64,000 nucleotides of DNA from Pseudodesulfovibrio sp. Its GTDB lineage: Bacteria > Desulfobacterota > Desulfovibrionia > Desulfovibrionales > Desulfovibrionaceae. Where the stretch lies: assembly GCA_016744135.1 (NCBI GenBank), contig JADGEX010000001.1:62001-126000 (forward strand), read 5' to 3'. A program made the translations under genes and the position numbers. Below, piece after piece: positions 1 to 6,736 of the stretch; position 1 is the first letter of the stretch; each line of letters starts with the position of its first letter. The notes beneath the pieces are model-generated. The model was not told the DNA's origin. It worked only from the letters and a program-made list of their open reading frames with translations, and did no database searches.

Positions 1-285
1 GTAATCCCGTATATAATCTAATGTTTTTTTTGCTGGTGTCATTGCCTTGACCACATCGGTCACCTGAATCCTAGAGGACGGATAGCCTGTTTGTTCAGCC
101 ATAATTTTGGCTGTTTCCAGAGAGCGGACTTTAGGGCTGGCGACTACAAGCTCGAAACGTAGGCCCAGAATTTGTGCGGCGCGTGCCGATTTTTCAATTT
201 GTTCTCGGCCTACCGGACTTAAAGGTTGGTGCGGGTCAAGCTCTTTGGATAGGCAGACGCCATGTTGCATTAAATGGATAAGCAT
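1..285 (-). CDS. SixA-like histidine phosphatase (3' part outside window)
   Basis: The reading frame is open from an ATG at 285 to the left edge (95 codons). A GGAG ribosome binding site lies about six bases upstream of the start. The N-terminus reads MLIHLMQHG, the place where the histidine phosphatase (phosphoglycerate mutase-like) superfamily carries its RHG motif with the phospho-accepting His. A later stretch, VVASPKVRSLETAKIMAE, matches the family's SP..R..ETA signature. SixA proteins remove phosphate from histidine in HPt domains or PTS proteins in the cytosol. Here Gln replaces the first Arg of RHG, a variant I recall from some SixA-like proteins. The second catalytic His would lie beyond the window, so activity cannot be judged. 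Confidence 0.75.
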   Translation of the reverse strand, partial: MLIHLMQHGVCLSKELDPHQPLSPVGREQIEKSARAAQILGLRFELVVASPKVRSLETAKIMAEQTGYPSSRIQVTDVVKAMTPAKKTLDYIRDY

Positions 286-441
286 GCGTAACTCCACTGT
301 TTGGTTGCCGTATTTTGGAAATGTATCACTCGCGTCAGGGCGCGGCAAGCTGCTTGCAGAAAAGCGGCAACCACGATACATCCGATGGAGTTTGATATCC
401 CACACCGCATGCGGTTTTGAATACTTGAGGACACTATATAC

Positions 442-1347
442 ATGTCATTTCGTCTTGTTATTCCCATTTTGTTGTCATTGTTTATCTTTTCTCCTGTGGC
501 GCAAGCCTTTCAAGGGCATGTGCAGTCTTTCGGAAAAGAGGGAGCTATTGCTTGGGGTAATGGCGAACTCTCTGTTGTTCAAGCTGTCGAAAAAAGTAAT
601 GATGAAGCGACGCCATATACGCCGCTGGCCGTGCGCAAGGCGGCTTCCAAGGCTCGTCGGCTTTTGCTTGATATGGTTTTAACCACACGAATCAGTGCCA
701 AGCAGACGGTCGGCAGTGCTCTTGCTGATAATCGAGTGCTAGGCAGTCAGGTAAGGGGACTTGTTCACAATTCTCTTTTCCAAGGACCGTCCCATCTGGA
801 TGCCGAAGGAACCGTTCTGGTCTCCGAGCGTTTTAGAGGCAAGCTGGCTGAGTTGATTTTACCGACAACCATTCAGTTTCAAAGTGGCATCTCTCCGAAA
901 TTGTCTACATATATGGAGCAGGATGTTACGGAGTTAGAAGCGGTTGGTTCTGCTGTAACAGGATATTCCGGTGTTATTATCGACGCTCGTGGCATGAAAG
1001 TCACGCCCGCACTGACTCCTGTTATTTATGGGAGCGAGGGGCTTGGTGCTTACGGTGCATTTCTGGTGAGCAGGGCCAATGCTGTGAATAAGGGCGTCGT
1101 AGCGTATGCGAATACATCCGATTTGGCAGTTCTTAAAGAGCGCGTGGGTAATAACCCTTTGCGGGTCAAAGCGGTCCGTGCGTACGGTTCTTGGCGGACC
1201 GATATAATTATTGAGACATCAATGGCCCGGTTAGTTCGTGCCATTATGAAGTCCGGGAATATTGTTGCGAATTGTGCAGTTGTTATTGTCGTGGACGAAG
1301 CCGCGCCCGTTGAAACCCTTGAAACTGTTGAAACCGAAAGCGAATAA
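442..1347 (+). CDS. Exported protein of unknown function, possibly LPP20-like
   Basis: This 301-residue protein begins with a clear Sec signal peptide (about residues 1-22, ending SPVAQA|F) and is therefore periplasmic or envelope-associated. There is no lipobox cysteine. The N-terminal mature part has an alanine- and arginine-rich helix (RKAASKARRLLLDMVL) of the sort seen at the start of LPP20-family lipoprotein domains. The middle part contains the strand-rich segment GYSGVIIDARGMKVTPAL, which also occurs in LPP20-like and DUF4384-type exported proteins. The C-terminus is acidic. A weak GAGG site precedes the ATG. The next gene also encodes an exported protein and follows after 15 bases, so the two probably form an operon. 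The family assignment is tentative. Confidence 0.8.
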   Translation: MSFRLVIPILLSLFIFSPVAQAFQGHVQSFGKEGAIAWGNGELSVVQAVEKSNDEATPYTPLAVRKAASKARRLLLDMVLTTRISAKQTVGSALADNRVLGSQVRGLVHNSLFQGPSHLDAEGTVLVSERFRGKLAELILPTTIQFQSGISPKLSTYMEQDVTELEAVGSAVTGYSGVIIDARGMKVTPALTPVIYGSEGLGAYGAFLVSRANAVNKGVVAYANTSDLAVLKERVGNNPLRVKAVRAYGSWRTDIIIETSMARLVRAIMKSGNIVANCAVVIVVDEAAPVETLETVETESE

Positions 1348-1362
1348 GCGCGAGTTGAGATA

Positions 1363-2256
1363 ATGCAGACTATTTTGAGAATTTGTTGTTTTTTGATGTG
1401 CCTCATGATTTTTCCTTCCATGGCAGGAGCAGGCACCGTGGATGTCTTTCGGCCTGTAGAAGAAAATGTGTCTCCCATGGAGATGCGCACCCGTGCCATG
1501 GCTGAAGGATTTGCCTTGGCTGTACTGGATGAGGCCCAAGTTATGTTGCCCGGATTGGACGCATTGCGTGCCGAAGCCTTAAAAATGTATCTGACAGGGC
1601 ACGCCAAGCCGTATATTCAGGGATACAAATTGCTCTCTTCCAAGGAAGTCGATGAAGGCCTTGAAATGCGTATGGACGTGCGTATTAACAAGCGAACACT
1701 TCGAGATGGTTTGAAAAAATTAGGACTTTTCCAGACGTTGAAATCACCGTTGGTGGCATCAGTGGCCTGGCCTGAAGATATTTCCGGTGATGAAATGGCT
1801 GTTTTGCAAGGTCTTATCACCATGACTGGTTTGGAATTGGAAGACGGTACGTATCCCGCCTTCTTTCTGGAATATACCAAGGAAAAAGCCTATAAAGGGC
1901 GCATGATTCTGGATAATCGAGAGTGGCTTAGCATCAACAAGGACCTAGCGGTGGTCTGGGTTGATCTCTGGGCACGGTATTTTGATCAGTCTCAATCGAA
2001 GATTGCTCCGGCCAAAACGCAATTGCTCACTATTTCTGGATGGTTTTCACCCGACGGAATTCTGGAATTTGATCGTGTCTTGAGAGGATGGGATTCTGCC
2101 GTTCAGGAGGCTCGGTTGGTGGAAATGGACATGCAGCCTACTGGCACAGGTGCAACTTGGGATGTGAATATCCTGAATCGTGACCGACTGGACATGCTAT
2201 TGCAGTCGTTTTTGCCGCAGCGTGGTTTGACGTTTCAAATGACGCAGGGAGATTAA
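1363..2256 (+). CDS. Exported protein of unknown function
   Basis: This 297-residue protein carries an N-terminal signal peptide (hydrophobic core around residues 5-20, ending SMAGAG), so it is probably periplasmic. The mature part starts with a helical segment rich in Met and Ala followed by alternating strands. The overall layout (helix, then a strand segment with VDVRINKRTLRDGL, then a second alpha/beta half) resembles DUF2066-type exported proteins, but I see no catalytic motif. It starts 15 bases after the preceding exported-protein gene and 21 bases before pgsA, so the three are likely cotranscribed. Function is unknown; a role in envelope biogenesis is only suggested by its company. 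Confidence 0.8.
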   Translation: MQTILRICCFLMCLMIFPSMAGAGTVDVFRPVEENVSPMEMRTRAMAEGFALAVLDEAQVMLPGLDALRAEALKMYLTGHAKPYIQGYKLLSSKEVDEGLEMRMDVRINKRTLRDGLKKLGLFQTLKSPLVASVAWPEDISGDEMAVLQGLITMTGLELEDGTYPAFFLEYTKEKAYKGRMILDNREWLSINKDLAVVWVDLWARYFDQSQSKIAPAKTQLLTISGWFSPDGILEFDRVLRGWDSAVQEARLVEMDMQPTGTGATWDVNILNRDRLDMLLQSFLPQRGLTFQMTQGD

Positions 2257-2277
2257 GAGTTAGGAGGAGATGTCACC

Positions 2278-2847
2278 GTGTCGTGTGATGCCATTTGGAC
2301 TGTTCCCAATATTTTGACCATTATTCGGATTCTGCTGACTCCGGCTTTTGTCATGGCGTATATTTCAGAGAATTTCAATTTTGCCTGGATACTTTTTGCT
2401 ATAGCCGGCTTGACCGACGCACTCGATGGGTTTTTGGCCAGAATATGGGATCAGCGGACACAGCTTGGTGCCATGCTCGATCCGCTTGCCGACAAGGTCT
2501 TGCTTGTTACATCTTTTCTTTGCCTAGCCCTCAAGGGGTGGATTCCTCCTTGGTTTACCGTGTTGGTTGTCAGTCGCGATGTCATCATTGTCGGGGGCTT
2601 GGCCGTACTTCATTTTTGGGGAATTGAGGTTCGTAGCCGTATCAAGCCTATCTGGATCAGTAAGTTTACCACAGCCGCACAAATCTTTTTGGTTATTTTT
2701 GTCATGATACAACGGTCTTTTGGGTTGGATTTCCCCTCAATTCAATTGTTCATGGTCGGGGTAACGGGGGTTGTCACGGTTATATCCGGGATTGCCTATG
2801 TGCGCCGCGGTTTTGAACTTTTTTCTGAAGAGTCCGGCGGACAATAA
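2278..2847 (+). CDS. pgsA: CDP-diacylglycerol--glycerol-3-phosphate 3-phosphatidyltransferase
   Basis: This 189-residue integral membrane protein belongs to the CDP-alcohol phosphatidyltransferase family. It carries the diagnostic metal-binding signature DG-x2-AR-x8-G-x3-D-x3-D as DGFLAR...LGAMLDPLADK (about residues 44-70). PgsA makes phosphatidylglycerol phosphate from CDP-diacylglycerol and glycerol 3-phosphate, the committed step to phosphatidylglycerol and cardiolipin. Several hydrophobic segments follow the motif, as expected. The start is GTG at 2278 with an AGGAGG site at a good distance. The length fits the family (about 180-200). A hairpin terminator follows. Confidence 0.92.
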   Translation: MSCDAIWTVPNILTIIRILLTPAFVMAYISENFNFAWILFAIAGLTDALDGFLARIWDQRTQLGAMLDPLADKVLLVTSFLCLALKGWIPPWFTVLVVSRDVIIVGGLAVLHFWGIEVRSRIKPIWISKFTTAAQIFLVIFVMIQRSFGLDFPSIQLFMVGVTGVVTVISGIAYVRRGFELFSEESGGQ

Positions 2848-2867
2848 ACATCCAATTTCATAAAGAA

Positions 2868-2893
2868 AAACCCGGCTGCATGGCAACCGGGTT
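2868..2893. terminator. Bidirectional terminator between pgsA and tatA
   Basis: An inverted repeat AAACCCGG / CCGGGTTT encloses a short loop. Read on the minus strand the stem is followed by a run of five T, and it lies between the convergent ends of pgsA and tatA. Confidence 0.7.
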
Positions 2894-2922
2894 TAAATAG
2901 CATTTGAAAGATTGAACGTGGG

Positions 2923-3120
2923 CTAGCTTTCTTTCTTGTCTTCGTCTTTTTCTTCTCTTGGGGTGACGTCAATTTCGTCAGGTTCGTTAGTCGCTTTTTT
3001 GAAATTGCTGATTGCTTTACCGATGCCACCGCCAATTTCAGGCAATTTCTTGGCACCAAAGATGACCAGGACGATAACGAGAATTATCAACAGTTCCCAA
3101 ACTCCGAATCCGCCGATCAT
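2923..3120 (-). CDS. tatA: Twin-arginine translocase subunit TatA
   Basis: This 65-residue protein has the TatA/E layout: a short periplasmic N-terminus, one transmembrane helix (about residues 6-21), the hinge [17 protein letters not shown], then an amphipathic helix and a charged, acidic tail. TatA forms the pore of the Tat pathway, which exports folded proteins such as periplasmic hydrogenases and formate dehydrogenases. The conserved FG pair after the transmembrane helix is present. tatB and tatC are not adjacent, which is common in Desulfovibrionaceae. A GGAGG site precedes the ATG, and a good sigma-70 promoter lies about 50 bases upstream. Confidence 0.93.
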   Translation of the reverse strand: MIGGFGVWELLIILVIVLVIFGAKKLPEIGGGIGKAISNFKKATNEPDEIDVTPREEKDEDKKES

Positions 3121-3160
3121 ATATTGCCTCCAATTTGGTGAAAGTCCACGTGATTATTTG

Positions 3161-3198
3161 TTGACTGAGGCTATACACCCGAGCAAATGCTCAGTCAA
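3161..3198. repeat. Inverted repeat around the tatA promoter
   Basis: TTGACTGAG (3161-3169) and CTCAGTCAA (3190-3198) are perfect 9-base inverted copies with 20 bases between them. A smaller GAGC/GCTC repeat is nested at 3181-3192. The arms coincide with the tatA -35 box and lie beside its -10 box, so this could be an operator. It could also be a chance feature of two back-to-back -35-like boxes. The rest of 3121-3346 holds nothing else I recognise except an AT-rich TATAAT at 3332-3337 close to the next start codon. Confidence 0.5.
3170..3198 (-). promoter_or_regulatory. Predicted sigma-70 promoter for tatA
   Basis: On the minus strand a -35 box TTGACT is separated by 17 bases from a -10 box TATAGC, about 50 bases ahead of the tatA start codon. 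The -35 box is one arm of an inverted repeat described separately. Confidence 0.5.
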
Positions 3199-3346
3199 GG
3201 ACGTGAACTCTTTTCCTGACCTGGCACCACGGGGAGAAAAGGGGCGCTTCGTCCTTTACAATCAAGGGCATGGGTCTTACATCTTCGAAGTCCGGGAACT
3301 GTGTATTTTTACTTTTGCAGCCCATATACATATATAATGAGCGACC

Positions 3347-3730
3347 ATGAATGATATAAAGCGATTGCCGGGTGACGGATGTACTTATTACGTTCGAGGA
3401 CGATGCCTGTATGAGGAGCGTCTCAACCCTGGATACACCCAGTCCTGGCGATGTCAGGTCCTTAAAAAATGGGAATCGAAGTTCGACGATTTTCTTGCTC
3501 GGGCGGAGTTCTTTGGCGTCGAACAGAAAGCTGTACCCGATTTATGGGACCGACAGTTTCAAAGAATGGCCCGAGATGTGTTCCATTGTCAGATGTATAC
3601 CTATGAACCCGGTGTGGAACCTCCGGGATGTCGCAATCAATTGGATGCCATCTGTATTCACGGTCTGCCTAAATGCTATGGTCGTTGTCGTCATTACGAA
3701 ATTGCAATCCCCGAACATGATGAAGAATAG
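3347..3730 (+). CDS. Conserved cysteine-rich protein of unknown function
   Basis: This 127-residue soluble protein has no signal peptide or membrane segment. It is rich in cysteine: single or paired Cys occur near residues 12, 20, 36, 81 and 95, with a C-terminal cluster DAICIHGLPKCYGRCRHYE. The spacing suggests metal or iron-sulfur binding, but I cannot assign a family. The protein ends 17 bases before the next gene with a good ribosome binding site between, so both probably belong to one operon. Genes of this kind are typical lineage-specific proteins of Desulfovibrio, which is an inference from context. Confidence 0.75.
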   Translation: MNDIKRLPGDGCTYYVRGRCLYEERLNPGYTQSWRCQVLKKWESKFDDFLARAEFFGVEQKAVPDLWDRQFQRMARDVFHCQMYTYEPGVEPPGCRNQLDAICIHGLPKCYGRCRHYEIAIPEHDEE

Positions 3731-3747
3731 AAATTAGGAGAATATAC

Positions 3748-4530
3748 ATGCTGCTCTCTTTTCCCAATCTGCACCCTGAATTGTGGACAAATGGTCCGTT
3801 GAAAGGCCTCAAATTCCTCGATCCCGGTTTGAATGAAGCGTCATTCGACCAAGCGTTTCGCCCCGAGGATTTGCCGCTTGATCACAATACTGCGACTGCG
3901 CTTATCAATGATTGTATCAATTTTGGTGAACAGTTTAAAGATCCCAGCGAGATGGCTTATTTCGGAGCTGTAACTACGGATGATTTTTATGAAGGGTCGA
4001 GCATGTCTATTCAGGCACAGCTCACCCGGCAGTTTGACGATGGTCAAGGCTCCAAGCAGGAGCGCGAAGAAAAGGAAGCTCGGTCCAAGGCACAGTTCAT
4101 TTTGTTGCTGGCTTGGTTCTTTGAAGAGCGCATGATTGAGTTGTCCGGATTGGAGAAGGGGATTAAGGCCCGTTGGAAGTCCATGGATACTACTTTGGGA
4201 GTGGATGACGAAGATCGTATTAATGAGCGTGTTGTCGATCTTGGCAATGCGCAAAGTCATACGGGCGGCGTGTCAGACGGCCAGACCATTCCGCTTCCGT
4301 GGCAACGAGTAGTTGAGGCGTTGCCTGCGTTTATTCCTGAAGACACGACGCTGGTTTGCTCCAACAGTGAAATCATTGATGCATGGGAAGAACTCGACAT
4401 CGAATTTTCCGAGAATGAGGACGGGATGCTTACAGCAACATTACCAGCATGGAAGTTTGCTGGACGGCGCAGAGCGCCGGAAGGCACGCCCACTGCGCTC
4501 AAGAGTGTGACTGTCGGAATCCTTAAATAA
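3748..4530 (+). CDS. Conserved protein of unknown function
   Basis: This 260-residue, acidic, cytosolic protein has no signal peptide, transmembrane segment or recognisable catalytic motif. A highly charged helix occupies about residues 100-115. The ATG is preceded by a TTAGGAG site, and the gene sits 17 bases after the Cys-rich protein and 15 bases before the HAD hydrolase, so the three are probably cotranscribed. Codon use matches the neighbours. I do not recognise the family. Confidence 0.78.
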   Translation: MLLSFPNLHPELWTNGPLKGLKFLDPGLNEASFDQAFRPEDLPLDHNTATALINDCINFGEQFKDPSEMAYFGAVTTDDFYEGSSMSIQAQLTRQFDDGQGSKQEREEKEARSKAQFILLLAWFFEERMIELSGLEKGIKARWKSMDTTLGVDDEDRINERVVDLGNAQSHTGGVSDGQTIPLPWQRVVEALPAFIPEDTTLVCSNSEIIDAWEELDIEFSENEDGMLTATLPAWKFAGRRRAPEGTPTALKSVTVGILK

Positions 4531-4545
4531 TTTTAGGAGATATTG

Positions 4546-5226
4546 ATGGCGCTTGCCAACGAGATAATGAACCCGGATATACTCGGGGGCCTCAAGACTA
4601 TTGTTTTCGATTGTGACGGGGTGCTCATAGATTCTTATGAAGCCAACATGCATTATTACGGGACAATCAGAAAGGAATTGGGGTTGCCTCCTCTCTCTGA
4701 TGAGGAAAAATACTATGTACATACGCGGACTCATAAAGAGGCTGTGACCCGTATCGTGCCAGAAGATCTGTTTGATGAAGCGTGGAAGCTTGTGAAGGCT
4801 TTTGATTCATCGTCGTTGCATCAATATCTTAAACGGTCAGATGGGGTTCGTGAATTTTTGTGGTGGTTGCGTGATGCAGGCTTCGGCTTGGCTGTGAATA
4901 CCAGCCGAGGTGATACCATGGATGGCATTTTGACTATGATGGACCTTGAAGGTTTTTTCTATCCGGTCATGACGTCGGATAAAGTTTGTGTTCCAAAGCC
5001 TCATCCTGAAGGAATATTTACAATTATGCGGGAACATAGTGTTCAACCCCACGAGGTTGCCTACATAGGAGATTCCATCGTGGACGAGAAAACTGCTCGG
5101 GCGGCTGGAGTCCGTTTTTGGGCATATAAAGATGCAAATATGACTGCTGAAGTCCACATTGATGATTTCTGGGCTATCAAGGCGGCCATGCAAAGGTGCT
5201 ATAAAGGGCGTAGACAGTCGTTTTAA
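4546..5226 (+). CDS. HAD-superfamily hydrolase (phosphatase, Gph/PgmB-like)
   Basis: The protein contains the haloacid dehalogenase motifs in order. Motif I is FDCDGVLIDS (nucleophile Asp and acid/base Asp), motif II lies around VNTSRG, motif III is the Lys of VCVPKPHPEG, and motif IV is YIGDSIVDEKTA. The helical insert between motifs I and II is a C1 cap, as in phosphoglycolate phosphatases and beta-phosphoglucomutases. The substrate cannot be read from sequence. I chose ATG 4546 because it lies seven bases after an AGGAG site; a TTG three bases upstream is also in frame. A gap of about 90 bases with a small GGATAC/GTATCC repeat follows. Confidence 0.85.
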   Translation: MALANEIMNPDILGGLKTIVFDCDGVLIDSYEANMHYYGTIRKELGLPPLSDEEKYYVHTRTHKEAVTRIVPEDLFDEAWKLVKAFDSSSLHQYLKRSDGVREFLWWLRDAGFGLAVNTSRGDTMDGILTMMDLEGFFYPVMTSDKVCVPKPHPEGIFTIMREHSVQPHEVAYIGDSIVDEKTARAAGVRFWAYKDANMTAEVHIDDFWAIKAAMQRCYKGRRQSF

Positions 5227-5314
5227 GACTTGATTCTTACTATGCTGTGTGCGAAATTGACCACATTGGTATTAATGGCGGATACAAAGGTATCCTTATG
5301 ATTTTGGAGGATAT

Positions 5315-5632
5315 ATGGATTTTCTGGGCTCGTTAGTCCAAGCGACGGCGTATATTACCAACACTGTCCTTACGATATACTTTTGGATCGTTATCATTTC
5401 TGCATTGCTTTCCTGGGTCAATCCTGACCCGTACAATCCCATCGTGCGTTTTTTGCGTGGTGTAACGGAACCGGTTTTCTACAAGATTCGCCGGTGGCTT
5501 CCGTTTGCCGTTGTCGGTGGTTTTGATCTTTCGCCCATCGTGGTGATTCTTGCCATTCAGGTGTGCAAGATCGTTGTGGTCGAAAATCTCTACCGCCTCG
5601 CGTACTCCATGAGTACTGGCGTACCCATGTAG
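5315..5632 (+). CDS. YggT-family membrane protein
   Basis: This 105-residue protein has two hydrophobic blocks (about residues 10-35 and 70-98) that frame the YggT-family signature SWVNPDPYNPIVRFL and the later TEPVFYKIRRWLP. YggT proteins are small inner-membrane proteins often found beside divIVA, yggU or proC. They are linked to cell division, osmotic stress or cofactor assembly without a settled activity. A GGAGG site sits directly upstream of the ATG. divIVA follows after 22 bases and yggU after that, the same company as in Gram-positive ylm clusters. Confidence 0.88.
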   Translation: MDFLGSLVQATAYITNTVLTIYFWIVIISALLSWVNPDPYNPIVRFLRGVTEPVFYKIRRWLPFAVVGGFDLSPIVVILAIQVCKIVVVENLYRLAYSMSTGVPM

Positions 5633-5654
5633 CCGACCACACAGGAGGACTGCC

Positions 5655-6158
5655 ATGACTGTTTCCAAGATTGATTTGCTTAACAAACAGTTTTCACGTG
5701 GAATGTTTGGATATTCTCGCGTGGAAGTGGATCAGTTTATGATGGAACTGGCTGAAGTTCTGGGCGATTTTGCGGATAACCGAAAGGATATGCGCAAAAA
5801 GGTCAAGCGATTGGAAAAGACGTTGGTGGAGTATCGACAGCGTGATGAAACATTGCGTGATACACTCATGAGTACGCAGAAGATGGTGGATGATCTCAAG
5901 GTGGCAGCCAGCAAAGAGGCCCAGTTGATTCTTGATGAAGCTCGGGCCAAGGCTGATGCGACCGTGCAGAAAGGTCATAACCGTCTGGCGCAGATTCATG
6001 AGGAAATTGAAGGCTTGAAAAGAAGCCGGACACAGTTTGAAATTCAACTCAAAGGGCTTTTGAACTCGCACCTTGAAATGCTTGAGATGTCCAGTCCCGA
6101 GCGAGATAAGGTGGAAGAGTTGGAATCCAAGTTGAAATATTTGAAAAAAGTCGACTAG
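5655..6158 (+). CDS. divIVA: DivIVA-domain coiled-coil protein
   Basis: This 167-residue protein starts with the DivIVA membrane-binding motif (residues 1-45, including FSRGMFGYSRVEVDQFM) and continues as a long heptad-patterned coiled coil rich in Lys, Glu and Leu. DivIVA proteins sense negatively curved membrane at poles and septa and recruit partners. In this lineage the precise partner is not known. The position between yggT and yggU fits the conserved division-associated cluster. The gene ends in TAG at 6156-6158, and the following yggU gene lies in the same reading frame, which is unusual and discussed in the findings. Confidence 0.88.
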   Translation: MTVSKIDLLNKQFSRGMFGYSRVEVDQFMMELAEVLGDFADNRKDMRKKVKRLEKTLVEYRQRDETLRDTLMSTQKMVDDLKVAASKEAQLILDEARAKADATVQKGHNRLAQIHEEIEGLKRSRTQFEIQLKGLLNSHLEMLEMSSPERDKVEELESKLKYLKKVD

Positions 6159-6173
6159 AACGGGGATTGGATT

Positions 6174-6482
6174 ATTTCCAGACCTGAATTTGTACGTCGG
6201 CACAAGGACGGCTGGCAGATAGCTGTCTGGGTACAGCCCGGAGCTCGTAAGAGCGATTTGGCGGGATTGTATCAGGGGTGTGCCAAGATACGTTTGAATG
6301 CCCCGGCTGTAGACAACAAGGCGAACAAGAGTCTTGTGAAGTTTGTGGCTGAATTGTTGAAAGTGAAAAAAAGTCAGGTGGCGATAGTATCCGGGCACAC
6401 CAACCGGAGAAAGCTTCTGGCAATAAGTCCGACGGGGGAACCGGATTGGAGTAACCTTCTTCCAGAACCCGCACCGCGATAA
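6174..6482 (+). CDS. YggU / DUF167 family protein with a non-standard start
   Basis: The product contains the complete DUF167 (YggU) fold: WQIAVWVQPGARKSDLAG, then AKIRLNAPAVDNKANKSLV and a C-terminal VAIVSGHTNRRKLLAI. These small alpha/beta proteins have no established activity. The conserved domain needs residues encoded from about 6185, yet in this frame there is no ATG, GTG or TTG between the divIVA stop (6156-6158) and the TTG at 6258, which lies inside the domain. Two ATT codons at 6171 and 6174, just after a GGGG stretch, are the best start candidates. The alternative is read-through of the divIVA TAG, because both genes share the same frame. I placed the start at ATT 6174, with the exact start uncertain. 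Confidence 0.75.
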   Translation: MSRPEFVRRHKDGWQIAVWVQPGARKSDLAGLYQGCAKIRLNAPAVDNKANKSLVKFVAELLKVKKSQVAIVSGHTNRRKLLAISPTGEPDWSNLLPEPAPR

Positions 6483-6502
6483 CCTGTAAAAAGGAGCAGA
6501 AC

Positions 6503-6733
6503 ATGGAAGCCAAAGACCTTGAAATCATTGAGATGCACGGGGCCAAAGACACACAACTGAAGGCTCTGTGGGAACAACATGCTACATACGAAAAGATGTT
6601 GGATAAGCTTGAATCCAAATCTTATCTTTCTGATACTGAAGTTCAAGAAATGAAGGAACTCAAGAAGAAGAAGCTCGCTGGCAAGACGCAGTTGCAGAGC
6701 ATGCTCGATAAATATCGCAAATCGGAGGCGTAA
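6503..6733 (+). CDS. DUF465 (YdcH-like) small coiled-coil protein
   Basis: This 76-residue, highly charged, all-helical protein matches the DUF465/YdcH layout: an N-terminal helix with LKALWEQHATYEKMLDKLE, a turn, and a C-terminal helix with the Lys-rich MKELKKKKLAGKTQLQSML. The function of the family is not known. An AAGGAG site precedes the ATG. The gene ends three bases before ilvB, so translation of the two may be coupled. Confidence 0.85.
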   Translation: MEAKDLEIIEMHGAKDTQLKALWEQHATYEKMLDKLESKSYLSDTEVQEMKELKKKKLAGKTQLQSMLDKYRKSEA

Positions 6734-6736
6734 GAT

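Noticed and set aside
5227..5314. Possible promoter or hairpin (TTGACC and GGATAC/GTATCC) upstream of yggT
   Set aside because: The -10 match is poor and the repeat is only six bases, too weak to list.
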